Part shown: piece after piece, positions 1 through 9,418 of the stretch | Position numbering within the stretch: the first letter of the stretch is position 1 | Layout of the letters: the number at the start of each line of letters is the position of its first letter | NCBI GenBank assembly: GCA_016714765.1 | Contig: JADKCF010000043.1 | Coordinates: 62,001-126,000, forward strand | DNA from: Saprospiraceae bacterium | GTDB lineage: Bacteria; Bacteroidota; Bacteroidia; Chitinophagales; Saprospiraceae | Direction: 5' to 3' | DNA: 64,000 bases | Made by a program: the position numbers and the translations under genes | The notes under the pieces: model-generated | Database searches by the model: none | Seen by the model: only the letters and a program-made list of their open reading frames with translations | Told to the model about the DNA's origin: nothing

Positions 1-562
1 TGTCTTTATATTTTTCCAAAAGATGACTGAAATTTTCGAGATCGACTGTGCCGTTTGCACATGCACCTATTACTATTACTTCACCGGTTGTTTCTATCCA
101 TGAAGTTTGGTTGGAATGGTGTTCCATATGTGTCACAAAAATGACAGGTCGCTCATTCTCATTTAATTTAATGCGATCCTGAAATTTTTCATGGATTTTG
201 ATTCCTATGATTCTTTGTAGTTTATTGACAACTCCTGTCATGCCAGAATTAGATGATATTAGAATATCTCCTTCTATGGCATTGACATGTTTTTTGATGA
301 TATGTCTGGCTTTTTTATAAGCTAAAGTCATGGAGGATCCCGTCACATTTGTTTCCGTATGGGTGTTGGCAACAAAAGGTGAGATTTTTTCGATCATTAT
401 TTTTTCAATAGGCATATACATTCTACCACTCGCTGTCCAATCGGCATAAACGACTTTTTTGCGCCCATAAGGCGTTTCGAATTCCTGATCAATGCCAATG
501 ATATTCTTTCGAAAAGTATCAAAGTATTGCTCCAGAGCAGAAATGGACGATTGAGTTGTCAT
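1..562 (-). CDS. Class V aminotransferase-fold PLP enzyme (5' part only)
   Basis: The first 187 residues are visible; the gene runs off the left edge. The translation begins MTTQSSISALEQYF and has features of the class V (SufS/NifS-fold) aminotransferases: a YADWTASGR segment near residue 42, an SSNSGMTG turn that would bind the cofactor phosphate, and a THMEHHSNQTSW stretch matching the conserved HHSN region. The cofactor lysine lies in the missing part, so the substrate cannot be inferred; cysteine desulfurase is possible but this subfamily is usually uncharacterised. Its ATG overlaps the stop of glmM in an ATGA (559-562), implying translational coupling. Confidence 0.8.
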   Translation of the reverse strand, partial: MTTQSSISALEQYFDTFRKNIIGIDQEFETPYGRKKVVYADWTASGRMYMPIEKIMIEKISPFVANTHTETNVTGSSMTLAYKKARHIIKKHVNAIEGDILISSNSGMTGVVNKLQRIIGIKIHEKFQDRIKLNENERPVIFVTHMEHHSNQTSWIETTGEVIVIGACANGTVDLENFSHLLEKYKD

Positions 563-1923
563 ATTATGTCTTTAATTTTTTTAATCAGACTTTGTGCAGT
601 GTCAACATCGGCGGCTTCGCAATATATCCTGACTATTGCTTCTGTATTGGATTTACGCATGTGCACCCATCCCTCAGTAAAATCTATTTTAAGACCATCG
701 ACTTCATTCAGTTTTTCATCTTTAAATGTGGCTTTTATATTTTTGAATATTTCATCCAAATTAAGTTCAGGGCTTAAATCTATTTTGTCTTTAATGATTT
801 CATAAGAAGGATAAGTGGCTTTAAGGTCAGTCATGCTCATCTTTTTTTCAGCAAGCAAGGATAAAAATATAGCTACGCCTGCTAAAGCATCCCTTCCGTA
901 ATGCAGATCCGGAACAATGATTCCCCCATTACCCTCCCCACCTATTATAGCAGTGGTTCGTTTCATCTCATTGACCACATTGACTTCACCTACAGCCGAA
1001 GCACTATAATAACCACCATGTTTTATGGTAATATCAGAAAGAGCTCTAGTAGAGGACAGATTTGAAACAGTGTTGCCTTTCTCCCTGCTCAGGATATAAT
1101 CAGCTACTGCTACCAGGGTATATTCTTCACCGAACATACTCCCATCTTCACATACAAACGCCAATCTATCCACATCCGGATCAACACTTATACCCAAATC
1201 TGCTTTTTGTGATTGCACAGTAGACGATAATTGCTCAAGATGTTTTGGCAATGGTTCTGGATTATGAGCAAAATGGCCAAAGTTGCTATCATTCAGCAAA
1301 TGATATGATACACCCAAAGCATCCAGCAATGGAGGTAACGAAATGGCACCTGTCGAATTTATACAATCTACAACTACATGAAAATGAGCATCTTTGATGG
1401 CCTGGAGGTTAAGATGTCTATATTTCAGTATCTCATCTATATGAAATCCAATCGCACCTTCGTACAGGGTGTAATTACCCAGGTTGTCGACTGAAGCAAA
1501 ATCCAATTGGCCCTGATCAATGATATCAATGATCTCCTGTCCGTCGGCAGCAGAAATAAACTCTCCTGTCTGAGTAAGAAATTTGAGTGCATTCCATTCT
1601 TTGGGATTGTGACTGGCAGTAAAAATGATACCTGCACCAGCTCGGAGGTGTGGGACCATCATTTCTACAGTAGGTGTAGTGGACAATCCTACATCTACTA
1701 CATCTAAACCCATAGATAAGAGAGTATTAACTGCCAGTTGGCTTACTATGCTACCACTAAGTCTTCCATCTCTGCCTACCACAACTTTGGGATTTCCATT
1801 ACGTCTTTTCAACCAAATGGCCAGTCCGGCGGCACATTCTACAACGTCAACAGGGGTCAGGTTGGTTCCCGGCTTACCACCGATGGTACCACGAATTCCT
1901 GAAATTGATTTTATTAATGTCAA
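559..1923 (-). CDS. glmM: Phosphoglucosamine mutase (phosphohexomutase family)
   Basis: This 454-residue alpha-D-phosphohexomutase most likely converts glucosamine-6-phosphate to glucosamine-1-phosphate for UDP-GlcNAc and peptidoglycan synthesis in the cytoplasm. The four family signatures are all present: the phosphoserine loop TASHNP at residues 102-107 (Ser104), the metal loop DPDVDR at 248-253, the sugar-binding GEGNGG at 329-334 and the phosphate-binding RKSNTEAIVR at 423-432. Length is normal. It leads a two-gene unit with the downstream aminotransferase (4-nt overlap). A -7 element lies 27 bases upstream. A phosphomannomutase/phosphoglucomutase activity cannot be excluded from sequence alone. 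Confidence 0.92.
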   Translation of the reverse strand: MTLIKSISGIRGTIGGKPGTNLTPVDVVECAAGLAIWLKRRNGNPKVVVGRDGRLSGSIVSQLAVNTLLSMGLDVVDVGLSTTPTVEMMVPHLRAGAGIIFTASHNPKEWNALKFLTQTGEFISAADGQEIIDIIDQGQLDFASVDNLGNYTLYEGAIGFHIDEILKYRHLNLQAIKDAHFHVVVDCINSTGAISLPPLLDALGVSYHLLNDSNFGHFAHNPEPLPKHLEQLSSTVQSQKADLGISVDPDVDRLAFVCEDGSMFGEEYTLVAVADYILSREKGNTVSNLSSTRALSDITIKHGGYYSASAVGEVNVVNEMKRTTAIIGGEGNGGIIVPDLHYGRDALAGVAIFLSLLAEKKMSMTDLKATYPSYEIIKDKIDLSPELNLDEIFKNIKATFKDEKLNEVDGLKIDFTEGWVHMRKSNTEAIVRIYCEAADVDTAQSLIKKIKDII

Positions 1924-1949
1924 AATGTAAATTTTTTAGAAATGAAACC

Positions 1950-1957
1950 CAAAAGTA
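1950..1957 (-). promoter_or_regulatory. Bacteroidota -7 promoter element for glmM
   Basis: On the minus strand this reads TACTTTTG, an exact match to the TAnnTTTG element of Bacteroidota primary sigma factor, 27 bases before the glmM start. Confidence 0.55.
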
Positions 1958-2081
1958 TGACAAATTTTGTTTTTATAGCTTCAAATACCAAGAAGTTTGT
2001 GATATATTTCAAAACTGAATTTGATTATTCAATTCACTAAAATCTTTTTTGCGTATCATTGCTAATAATTATATACAAAAC

Positions 2082-2636
2082 ATGGAATTAGATTTTTCAA
2101 CAGCGACAAATGATGGGGAACTATTACAGATATTAGATCTTCAAAAGGACAATTTACGGTCTTCTCGAAGCTTAGCTGAAGAACAGGAACAAGGATTTGT
2201 AACAGTAGAGCACACTATTAATCTGCTCCGCGACATGAATGAGCACTGTCAACACGTTGTGGCCAAAGATGGTGAAAAAGTTGTAGGTTATGCTTTAGCA
2301 ATGACGAGGGATTTTAAGGATAAAATAGCGATACTTGAACCTATGTTTGTATTGCTCGATAATTTGGTGGTAGACGGAAGAAGGATGGGAGATGGCACAT
2401 ATCTTGTGATGGGTCAAGTGTGTGTACACAAAGATTATCGAGGACAGGGTACTTTTCAGGGATTGTATAAAAAGTATTTTGAAATTTACCTACCTCATTT
2501 TGGTCACATAATCACCGAAGTTGCTGCCAGAAATACTAGATCTATCAGAGCGCATCTGAATGTTGGGTTTAAAGAAATCTATAGGTATGACGAACCTGGC
2601 ATGGAAGAGTGGGTGGTCATCATGGCAAGTAAGTAG
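2082..2636 (+). CDS. GNAT-family N-acetyltransferase
   Basis: The protein of 184 residues carries the GNAT acetyl-CoA fold: a hydrophobic beta-4 strand (MGQVCVHKDYRGQGTF) that contains the R/Q-x-x-G-x-G/A pyrophosphate loop as RGQGTF, followed by an ARNTRSIRAHLNVGF helix typical of the C-terminal half. The acceptor is unknown. I chose the ATG at 2082; an in-frame TTG at 2049 would add 11 residues (MRIIANNYIQN) with no better start signal. It is divergent from glmM and monocistronic; the next gene is convergent. Confidence 0.8.
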   Translation: MELDFSTATNDGELLQILDLQKDNLRSSRSLAEEQEQGFVTVEHTINLLRDMNEHCQHVVAKDGEKVVGYALAMTRDFKDKIAILEPMFVLLDNLVVDGRRMGDGTYLVMGQVCVHKDYRGQGTFQGLYKKYFEIYLPHFGHIITEVAARNTRSIRAHLNVGFKEIYRYDEPGMEEWVVIMASK

Positions 2637-2661
2637 TTAAGTATTTTACATTCATAATTTT

Positions 2662-3549
2662 TTAAAAAAAGGAACACTTCCTACCGTACCTAAATGATTT
2701 TCTTTTTTTATACCAAGTGTAAGGGTCAAATTTGTAAGCAATGGTGAAGCTATTAAAAATATACCAGTCATTATCTTTACTATTACCTCTACCAAAACCA
2801 GTAACAGGTTCTTTGGGAGGTATAAACCCAGGAAGTAAATTGCTCCGATAAGACATGGCACTCGATATAGCCCCTTTAGCATTTCTTAAAAGATCCAGAT
2901 CAGGATATTTTCCCGATACATCGTCCAGATAATCCGTAAAAGTGATACGTGGACTTATTTCGAAAGCAAAAACCCACTTTTCATTGATATAATATTTTAA
3001 ACCAGCTCCGAAAGGAATACTTATTTGCTGCAATTTATAGGGTTTTTCGTATCCTGGCAGCCCTTGTCCTTCAGTACCCAGTGGCTGTAAGTCGACCCAT
3101 TCTCCTTTGTATGTTGCTTTCGGATTAAAGTTAAATAGACAAATCCCTACAGAAACAAAAGGCTTAAGTTGTAATTTACGAAATTTTTTGATGATGTCTG
3201 ACAGTTCAATTTCACTGATGAGAGCATATTCTCTGATAGAGGTTTTGAAATGCAAATTTCTGGACCTGCGCCAGTCATCTATCGATTCAGAATCATAAGC
3301 ACTTATAGATGTGTGGCTGTACCTAACTTTTAATGAAAAGAAATCATTAAAATGGTATCCTAAATGAATACTGTTTAGCAATCTGGCTCCTTGGATACTC
3401 AATCTGCTGCTGAGATGATTGATGTCCCCTTGATAAGTAGTCCCTCCCAGACTACCTCCAAATTCAATAAATTGTCCGTGACTCTTAAATACTAAAAGCA
3501 TAGCAACTATAAAGCAAATCATCTTTAGTTTTAAGCGGTACGCTTTCAT
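2662..3549 (-). CDS. Outer-membrane beta-barrel protein, DUF6089-like
   Basis: A 295-residue exported protein with an N-terminal signal peptide (hydrophobic core about residues 9-22, cleavage after SHG). The mature part alternates hydrophobic and polar residues in short strands (for example FIEFGGSLGGTTYQGD and YYINEKWVFAFEISPR) and contains the NDWYIFNSFTIAYKF segment near the C-terminus that resembles the last strands of the DUF6089 barrel family of Bacteroidota. The C-terminus continues 20 basic residues beyond that strand, which is unusual because barrel proteins normally end on an aromatic residue. Ligand and function are unknown. Confidence 0.65.
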   Translation of the reverse strand: MKAYRLKLKMICFIVAMLLVFKSHGQFIEFGGSLGGTTYQGDINHLSSRLSIQGARLLNSIHLGYHFNDFFSLKVRYSHTSISAYDSESIDDWRRSRNLHFKTSIREYALISEIELSDIIKKFRKLQLKPFVSVGICLFNFNPKATYKGEWVDLQPLGTEGQGLPGYEKPYKLQQISIPFGAGLKYYINEKWVFAFEISPRITFTDYLDDVSGKYPDLDLLRNAKGAISSAMSYRSNLLPGFIPPKEPVTGFGRGNSKDNDWYIFNSFTIAYKFDPYTWYKKRKSFRYGRKCSFF

Positions 3550-3768
3550 AGGTTGGTTTAAATATTCAGTGTTGACTATTTTAAGACAAATGTAGAAAAG
3601 GGAAATGGAAATACTGGATTTAACGGTTTTATTCGTGTTTTTTGTAAGATAATTGACAAACCATTCAGCCTCATTGAAAAAAAATATTTGTATTGAGTCA
3701 TTTTAAACAACAGGTTCCAAGATTATTTATATATTTAGCACAGAATTAACGATTAAAAATAATTTAAA

Positions 3769-4994
3769 TTGAAGGATATTCTTTTTTTTAGTGCATGCTT
3801 TATTTTTTGTTCCATTGTATTTGGACAACCCACGAACCACAGGTTGCGTATGAAAGAAAAGTCAATAAAATTAGCACAGAAGTTTGTGATTGTTGATGGT
3901 CATGTGGATTTGCCTTACAGGCTGAAAGTATCCAATTTTAGACTTGAAAAAGAATATGTAGGTATTCCTTACAAGTCTGCAGAAGGTGATTTTGACTATC
4001 TCCGCGCTAAAGAAGGAGGCTTGGATGCTCCTTTTATGTCCATATACATTCCTTCAAAACTTCAGATAAAAGGCGGTGCCAGAGAGCTTGCAGACAGCCT
4101 TATCAATATGGTGGAGTTTGTGCCAAAAGCCAACCTAGTTATTTTCAAATGGCATATTCGCCATCAGATGTGATCAAAGCCAAGAAAAAGTCAAAAGTAG
4201 CCTTACCTATGGGTATGGAAAACGGGGCACCCATAGAAAATGATCTGAAATCCATTCAGTATTTTAAAAAAAGAGGCATTTCTTATATAACACTGACCCA
4301 TGCCAAGGATAATAAAATATGTGATTCATCATATGATACTACCCACACATGGCATGGCCTGAGCCCATTTGGTTTTAAAGTGCTGGATGAGATGAAAAAG
4401 ACCGGAATCATGATCGATATTTCACATGTCTCAGATAGTACATTTTATCAAACCCTCAGATATGTGGATATACCTGTGATAGCTTCACATTCATCATGCA
4501 GGAAATTTACACCAGGCTTCGAGAGGAATATGAGTGATGATATGATCTCTAAAATGAAAACAAATGGAGGTGTCATTATGGTCAACTTTGGTTCATCATT
4601 TTTGGATAGTAAAATAGACCCATACAATGACAGTTTAAGGGTTGTCCTGCATAAACGTATGACGGAAAAAGGTATTGTTGAAAATACGGACGAAGGAAGT
4701 GCTTTTAAAAAAATATTTCAGGAACAAAACCCTAAGCTATATGCTGACGTCGAAAAAGTTGCAGATCATATAGACCATATAGTATCAATAGCAGGTGTGG
4801 ACCATGTGGGTTTTGGGTCAGATTACGATGGAGTAGGGGATTCGCTTCCTACTGGACTGAAGGATGTATCAGATTATCCTAATTTGCTTTACGTACTATT
4901 GCAGCGCGGATATACTGAAGATGAGATTGAAAAATTTTGCAGTGGTAATCTTTTAAGAGTCTGGAATGAAGTACTTAGTAAAGCAGAGAAATAA
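3769..4994 (+). CDS. Membrane dipeptidase, peptidase M19 (frame broken)
   Basis: The gene codes for a secreted zinc dipeptidase of the renal dipeptidase family (408 residues once repaired). A TTG start gives a signal peptide ending at VFGQ. The M19 metal ligands are recognisable: HVD at residues 45-47, the bridging glutamate in GMENGAP, and histidines in ISHVSD and SHSSC. The frame breaks at 4134-4135: the first part (3769-4173) ends out of frame and the second could start only at an internal ATG (4149). Restoring one C (CC to CCC) gives the smooth sequence PKANPSYFQMAYSPSD. The shift is more likely a sequence error than decay, since both halves are well conserved. Confidence 0.85.
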
Positions 4995-5071
4995 AGGCCT
5001 AGCAGAATAATTATTCAGTGGAAATAAAACAATAGAGTCAAATTTTTATTTACACTCTTTAAAATATATAA

Positions 5072-5512
5072 ATGGAAAATAAGTCTATTCTGGAAAGAGA
5101 AATATCCCCTTTCACTCAGTTGGGAGCTGTCTTGGCATTGTGCGTGACATTTATGGCTTTTTCATCCCTTTTCCCCAAAAATCAATATGGGGCAACCAAT
5201 GATATTATGCCTTGGGTAATATTATGTGGTATGATTTTGTTTTTTGCTCTATGTAATAGCATTTTAAGTTTTTCAGCGACTAATAATAATAAATATTGGC
5301 TCCATTCCATCATTAGTTTTGCTATTCTGCTGGTTGTTGGTGGTTTGATAGCATGGGCTTCCAGCGGCGTTTCCATTTACGAAGCAGGTTCGGTAAGGTG
5401 GTTGTATTTTGTAATGACTTTCGGTTACCTTGTTTTTTTATCCATTGTAAATCTCATCAAATTTTTACTCCAACTCGTCCAAAAGGAGGACCAAAAACTT
5501 CGTGGGGAGTAG
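5072..5512 (+). CDS. Hypothetical four-helix membrane protein
   Basis: A protein of 146 residues that I do not recognise. It has four hydrophobic segments at about residues 17-35, 46-68, 80-98 and 110-135, short loops, and a charged C-terminal tail (QKEDQKLRGE), so an inner-membrane protein with both ends in the cytoplasm is likely. No catalytic motif is visible. It lies 77 bases after the dipeptidase and 40 bases before msrB, on the same strand, and may be cotranscribed with them. Confidence 0.6.
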   Translation: MENKSILEREISPFTQLGAVLALCVTFMAFSSLFPKNQYGATNDIMPWVILCGMILFFALCNSILSFSATNNNKYWLHSIISFAILLVVGGLIAWASSGVSIYEAGSVRWLYFVMTFGYLVFLSIVNLIKFLLQLVQKEDQKLRGE

Positions 5513-5552
5513 CCATTATGATTGTATTGAATCTTAAATTTAATCTTTAGCT

Positions 5553-6086
5553 ATGAGAGTATTTATTACCTTCTTTTTATGTGCAAACGTGATATTGTCG
5601 TGCCACTTGCCCTGCAAAAAAAGTAAGTCAGAAGTGAATAATGAGCATCAAAAATTGTCTTATTTTATCAACAAGTATGGCGATACGGTAAGAATTATAA
5701 GTAAGCCTACAGAAGAATGGAAAAAAATACTGACGCCTTCTGAATTCCATATATTAAGAGAAAAAGGTACTGAGCAGGCTTTTTCCGGAGATTTGCTGAA
5801 CAACTCTATAGAGGGCATTTATACTTGCAGAGGATGTGGTTTACCTTTGTTTTACAGTAAACAAAAATATGACAGTGGGACAGGATGGCCGAGTTTCAAA
5901 GATGTGTACGACGAGGCTTCTATACTCACTTCTAAAGATGAAAATTCAGGATTACAAAGTACAGAACTTATGTGCGCCAAATGTGGAGGACACTTAGGTC
6001 ATCTCTTTAAGGATGGACCAAAACCTAAACAGTTCCGATTCTGTATCAACTCCGCTTCACTTGACTTTATTAAGACTGAAAATTAA
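5553..6086 (+). CDS. msrB: Peptide-methionine (R)-S-oxide reductase, lipoprotein
   Basis: MsrB reduces methionine-R-sulfoxide in proteins. The protein (177 residues) has the full SelR/MsrB domain: zinc ligands CRGC (92-95) and CAKC (141-144), the GTGWPSF substrate segment (109-115), and the catalytic cysteine in RFCINSASL (Cys164). Unlike the cytoplasmic form it begins with a lipoprotein signal ending ILSC (Cys17), so it should be anchored in the periplasm and repair oxidised envelope proteins. No MsrA domain is fused and no thiol-disulfide partner is adjacent. Confidence 0.92.
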   Translation: MRVFITFFLCANVILSCHLPCKKSKSEVNNEHQKLSYFINKYGDTVRIISKPTEEWKKILTPSEFHILREKGTEQAFSGDLLNNSIEGIYTCRGCGLPLFYSKQKYDSGTGWPSFKDVYDEASILTSKDENSGLQSTELMCAKCGGHLGHLFKDGPKPKQFRFCINSASLDFIKTEN

Positions 6087-6206
6087 GCTTAATATTCTCA
6101 ATCATATAGCTGGAAACATTGTAATATAATCTTTAAATTCTGTAACAATATATATTTTTAATAACTTGATCTTTGTACTATTAAATTATTCAAAAATATT
6201 ATAAAG

Positions 6207-6533
6207 ATGAATAGTAAAAAAGTTTTAACGGGTGTTTTAGCGGGAGTTGCAACTGGGGCAATATTTGGTGTTTTATTTGCTCCTCACAAAGGCAAATCTA
6301 TCTTTAAAATGATATTGGACAAAGGCGAAAGTTACTTATCAAATATTGAATATATTATGAACGAATATGTCAGTACGATCAATCAAAAGATGGAAAATCT
6401 TAAAAGTGATATCACTGATAAAAGTTCGAATGGCAAAAACAAAGACCGAGGCTTTGAACGATCTAATCAAAGAAAAAATCAAGTAATCTATATCTTTGCC
6501 CCCATTTTACACATTATATGCCTGTTTTCATAG
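6207..6533 (+). CDS. YtxH-domain protein
   Basis: A small protein (108 residues as read) with the YtxH signature: an N-terminal membrane-spanning helix rich in Gly/Ala (VLTGVLAGVATGAIFGVLF) followed by APHKGKS, then a polar region likely to form a coiled helix. The family is associated with envelope or general stress, but its role is unknown. The last 16 residues (VIYIFAPILHIICLFS) are hydrophobic and atypical, and the stop lies inside a terminator hairpin. Removing one A from the A6 run before 6479 would end the protein at the TAA at 6484-6486 as a 92-residue protein with a basic tail, which is more typical. Confidence 0.7.
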   Translation: MNSKKVLTGVLAGVATGAIFGVLFAPHKGKSIFKMILDKGESYLSNIEYIMNEYVSTINQKMENLKSDITDKSSNGKNKDRGFERSNQRKNQVIYIFAPILHIICLFS

Positions 6534-6565
6534 TTTTAGAGTATCTATGTACAACAGGCATTTTT
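6518..6565 (+). terminator. Intrinsic terminator after the YtxH gene
   Basis: ATGCCTGTT (6518-6526) pairs with AACAGGCAT (6553-6561), with a second short pairing CATAG/CTATG inside, followed by a T5 tract. It overlaps the end of the YtxH reading frame. Confidence 0.7.
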
Positions 6566-6644
6566 ATGTACGGTCAACCATGATTGATTAACTCATTTAT
6601 ACATCACATCAGACAATCTATGAAAACTTGCACCTCAGATCTAT

Positions 6645-9005
6645 CTAATCCATGCTACAATTCCCAATTGGTGCTCCAGGTGGCACCACAGCAGCTTGCG
6701 GAAGTTTGATGTTTTTTATATCTTCATCTTTCATTTTGATCAATTGTCTTAGATAACTCATGTATGCTCCGTGCTGCCAATATTTTGCACTTTTCTTTAG
6801 GTTCAGATTGGATGCGTGATTATTTAAGGTTTCTTGGAGTTCAACTCTGACCATATGGCCTACAGTTTCTTGATGCATCATAGCGTGCAGCCAAAGTACA
6901 AACTGAATATTGGCAATTTGTTTGATTTTATCTGTCTCTATTTCTTTGGCTAAATGCAAAGAAATTTTAGATAGATATGCTTTTAAGGTACCGCCATTTT
7001 CCAATCTATGAAGTCTTTGTGGCTGCATTAATACGTCTAGAAGCATAGATACGGCACTTTCGTAAACACTAGTAACATCGAATGCAGGAGTAGATTTGGT
7101 CATAAAACTTTCCCGGCTCAATGGATATCCATCAGCGGGAGGATACATGTATTGAATAATATGTTGTGGAAGCAATAAATATTCTCCAGTCATGACTTGC
7201 AGAAGAGCATCCAAAGCACTATCCTGAATTTTTGTATCCACAGGTTGGAGCGGTTCCACTTTGCCAAAACCTTTAACTGCGTAAGTGTAGTCTAAGCCAC
7301 CAATAAGTTTGCTCACTGCTTCTATTTGATAACGATGCATGAGATATACCGGCACAAGTACTTTTTCAAGTTCTGAGACAGGCGTACCCACAGGAATCGT
7401 ATTTAAACCAAAATTCTTCAGTGCTACTGATCTTACCTTAGAAATCCTTTGGAGTTCGGCGATAGGTTCTGTTCCATTATCCCAAACATGATTGTGAGGA
7501 GATGCACTGCCAATTCCTCTGCCATCCTGGTCGGTGAGATATTTCAATCCCATCTTATGGTTTTCTATTATCAAGGCTCTGAGTCCTTCTGCTTCATCAG
7601 CTTTTGATCCAAACTCCTTATAACCGTAAGTAATGGCACGTTTGTCCCAAATACCTATTTTGTCATCATAAGCACTTGTAAAATCCAGATCTCCCTTGGC
7701 ATCTAATGTGATATAAGGATGTGGATAATCCATAACGGATGCTCTATCATTGACACTTGCTGCAAAATTATGCGATAATCCTAAGGTATGACCAATTTCG
7801 TGAGCTGAAAGCTGTTTTAATCTGTCTAATGCCATATTAGTCATGACAGAATGGTTCTCATCATCTTTCTGATATGGTGACAAAATGCCCTGTGCAATCA
7901 TAAAGTCTTGTCTGACCCGTAAGGACCCGAGCGAAACATGCCCTTTTAATATTTCGCCTGTGCGTGGGTCCGTGATACTAGAACCATAAGACCAACCTCT
8001 TGTGGATCTGTGTACCCACTGAATCATATTATATCTTACATCTAATGGATGAGCACCGGCAGGCAGTTCTTTTACATCGAAAGCATTTTTAAAACCTGCA
8101 GCTTCAAATGCCTGAGACCACCACTTTCCACCTTCTACCAATGCAGATTTTATGGGCTCAGGACAGCCCGGATCGATATAATAAACAATCGGCTCTTCTG
8201 GTTCACTGATTTCAAGATTTGGGTTCTTTTTCTTCAGCCTGTGTCGTACTATAAATTTTTTTTCAATGGGCGAATGAATAGGTGTTGCATAATCGAAATA
8301 ACTTCCGAAAAAATAACCGCTTTCAGGATGGAAAACCCTGGGTTGGTAATCCAGGTCCGGCAATTTTATAAAAGATACATGTTGTCTGAGACTGATTGAT
8401 TCGGGAGATGGCACTACACTTTTTATATGTTGGCCTGATGCCTCTCCTGTGAGTGTAATGATGGATTCAAATTCGACATTGTCAGGGAAAGCATGGATGT
8501 TTTCAAAGTATAAGGCACATCGGCTTTTATCCACTTTGTAAGTACCTTGTTTTAGTTCTTTGAGCTGGTTGGTCACTTGGTTGAGGTCATCCAAAAGCAA
8601 AGGTGCTATATCTATAAAGTACTCACCCTTTTCAATTTTTTCTATCTTAAACCCAAAAATAACAGAACTGGCAAAAGCCTCTTCTACAACTTTAACTTCC
8701 ATAGGATTGGACGATAAGGCTCTGTATCCCACATTGGGTTGGATCAGCAAAATTCTATCTCCATGTTTTTCAAATCTTACAATCCTGATATCATTGAGTT
8801 TACCACGATCTATTCCTATGTCATTGGATCCCAAACCTGTGCCAAAAGCATTGACCATTAAAAACTCCTCCTTCAACTTCTCAACCTTCAATAAAAGTTT
8901 TCCTGTGCTATCGGCATAGGTAAAGTCAAAGTAACCTGTATAACTCTGCGAATAAAGCACACTACTACATTCAAAAAAGCTAAAAAGTAAAAATAAATAT
9001 TTCAT
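6645..9005 (-). CDS. Secreted zinc metalloprotease of the DUF5117/DUF4953 type
   Basis: A 786-residue exported protein with a signal peptide ending near VLYSQ. The catalytic motif HEIGHTLGLSH (402-412) gives three histidines and the glutamate of a metzincin-type protease, and SVMDYP (423-428) supplies the Met-turn methionine. The N-terminal part (about 50-260) looks like the DUF5117 domain found in front of the protease in this Bacteroidota family, and the region after 430 like DUF4953. The substrate is unknown; extracellular or periplasmic protein degradation is the usual assumption. It is monocistronic, with its own stop (TAG) and a terminator from the opposite strand 80 bases beyond. Confidence 0.85.
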   Translation of the reverse strand: MKYLFLLFSFFECSSVLYSQSYTGYFDFTYADSTGKLLLKVEKLKEEFLMVNAFGTGLGSNDIGIDRGKLNDIRIVRFEKHGDRILLIQPNVGYRALSSNPMEVKVVEEAFASSVIFGFKIEKIEKGEYFIDIAPLLLDDLNQVTNQLKELKQGTYKVDKSRCALYFENIHAFPDNVEFESIITLTGEASGQHIKSVVPSPESISLRQHVSFIKLPDLDYQPRVFHPESGYFFGSYFDYATPIHSPIEKKFIVRHRLKKKNPNLEISEPEEPIVYYIDPGCPEPIKSALVEGGKWWSQAFEAAGFKNAFDVKELPAGAHPLDVRYNMIQWVHRSTRGWSYGSSITDPRTGEILKGHVSLGSLRVRQDFMIAQGILSPYQKDDENHSVMTNMALDRLKQLSAHEIGHTLGLSHNFAASVNDRASVMDYPHPYITLDAKGDLDFTSAYDDKIGIWDKRAITYGYKEFGSKADEAEGLRALIIENHKMGLKYLTDQDGRGIGSASPHNHVWDNGTEPIAELQRISKVRSVALKNFGLNTIPVGTPVSELEKVLVPVYLMHRYQIEAVSKLIGGLDYTYAVKGFGKVEPLQPVDTKIQDSALDALLQVMTGEYLLLPQHIIQYMYPPADGYPLSRESFMTKSTPAFDVTSVYESAVSMLLDVLMQPQRLHRLENGGTLKAYLSKISLHLAKEIETDKIKQIANIQFVLWLHAMMHQETVGHMVRVELQETLNNHASNLNLKKSAKYWQHGAYMSYLRQLIKMKDEDIKNIKLPQAAVVPPGAPIGNCSMD

Positions 9006-9049
9006 GATTTGGCTTTAGAATCGGGTTAGAAAAATGGGTGATGCATAAA

Positions 9050-9112
9050 TAAAAAAAGCACCTAAAAGTTATTGCCACTCACTGATTCTGCAATAAATTT
9101 TCAGGTGCTTTT
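9050..9112 (-). terminator. Long intrinsic terminator, probably bidirectional
   Basis: AAAAGCACCT (9054-9063) pairs with AGGTGCTTTT (9103-9112), with an inner stem TTATTGC (9069-9075)/GCAATAA (9090-9096). The minus strand continues into a T7 tract, so it ends the small gene at 9151-9297; the plus strand also ends in Ts. Confidence 0.75.
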
Positions 9113-9150
9113 ATGAGATATTATTATCTCATTCTTATCTGATTTCAGTA

Positions 9151-9297
9151 CTACAAATAGTTGAAGATGAAATATATAACAATTATTACAACCAAAGTTA
9201 CCACAATAGCTACCTTGAAAAACTGTTTTTCATCTTTAGCATCCTGAGATGATAATATTTCCTTTTTAGGGGTTGGTTTGATTTTATATTTTGACAT
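9151..9297 (-). CDS. Small single-pass membrane protein, 48 residues
   Basis: This short gene reads MSKYKIKPTPKK at the start, has a charged linker with KDEKQFF, then one hydrophobic helix at residues 28-46 and ends FNYL. The layout (basic cytoplasmic N-terminus, one C-terminal helix) is a normal tail-anchored small protein. Support comes from an ATG start, a terminator just after the stop, and its position filling an otherwise empty gap. It is not one I can name. It could be part of the era-side transcription unit, but the spacing (122 bases) suggests its own promoter. Confidence 0.55.
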   Translation of the reverse strand: MSKYKIKPTPKKEILSSQDAKDEKQFFKVAIVVTLVVIIVIYFIFNYL

Positions 9298-9418
9298 GGC
9301 TTGTTTATTTATCAGACACTAAGGTAATGATTATTGTTTTTAATTTCAAAATTTAAAATAGCATTTTTATTTATTTAAGTATTAATGCATTGAATATCAG
9401 TAATATAAATATTTATAT

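Noticed and set aside
4149..4994. The second half of the dipeptidase as an independent gene starting at ATG 4149
   Set aside because: It lacks the first zinc-binding motif, and its first residues continue the family sequence of the upstream piece after restoration of one C.
8560..8919. A 119-codon open frame opposite the metalloprotease
   Set aside because: Antisense shadow of a conserved gene, without promoter or domain.
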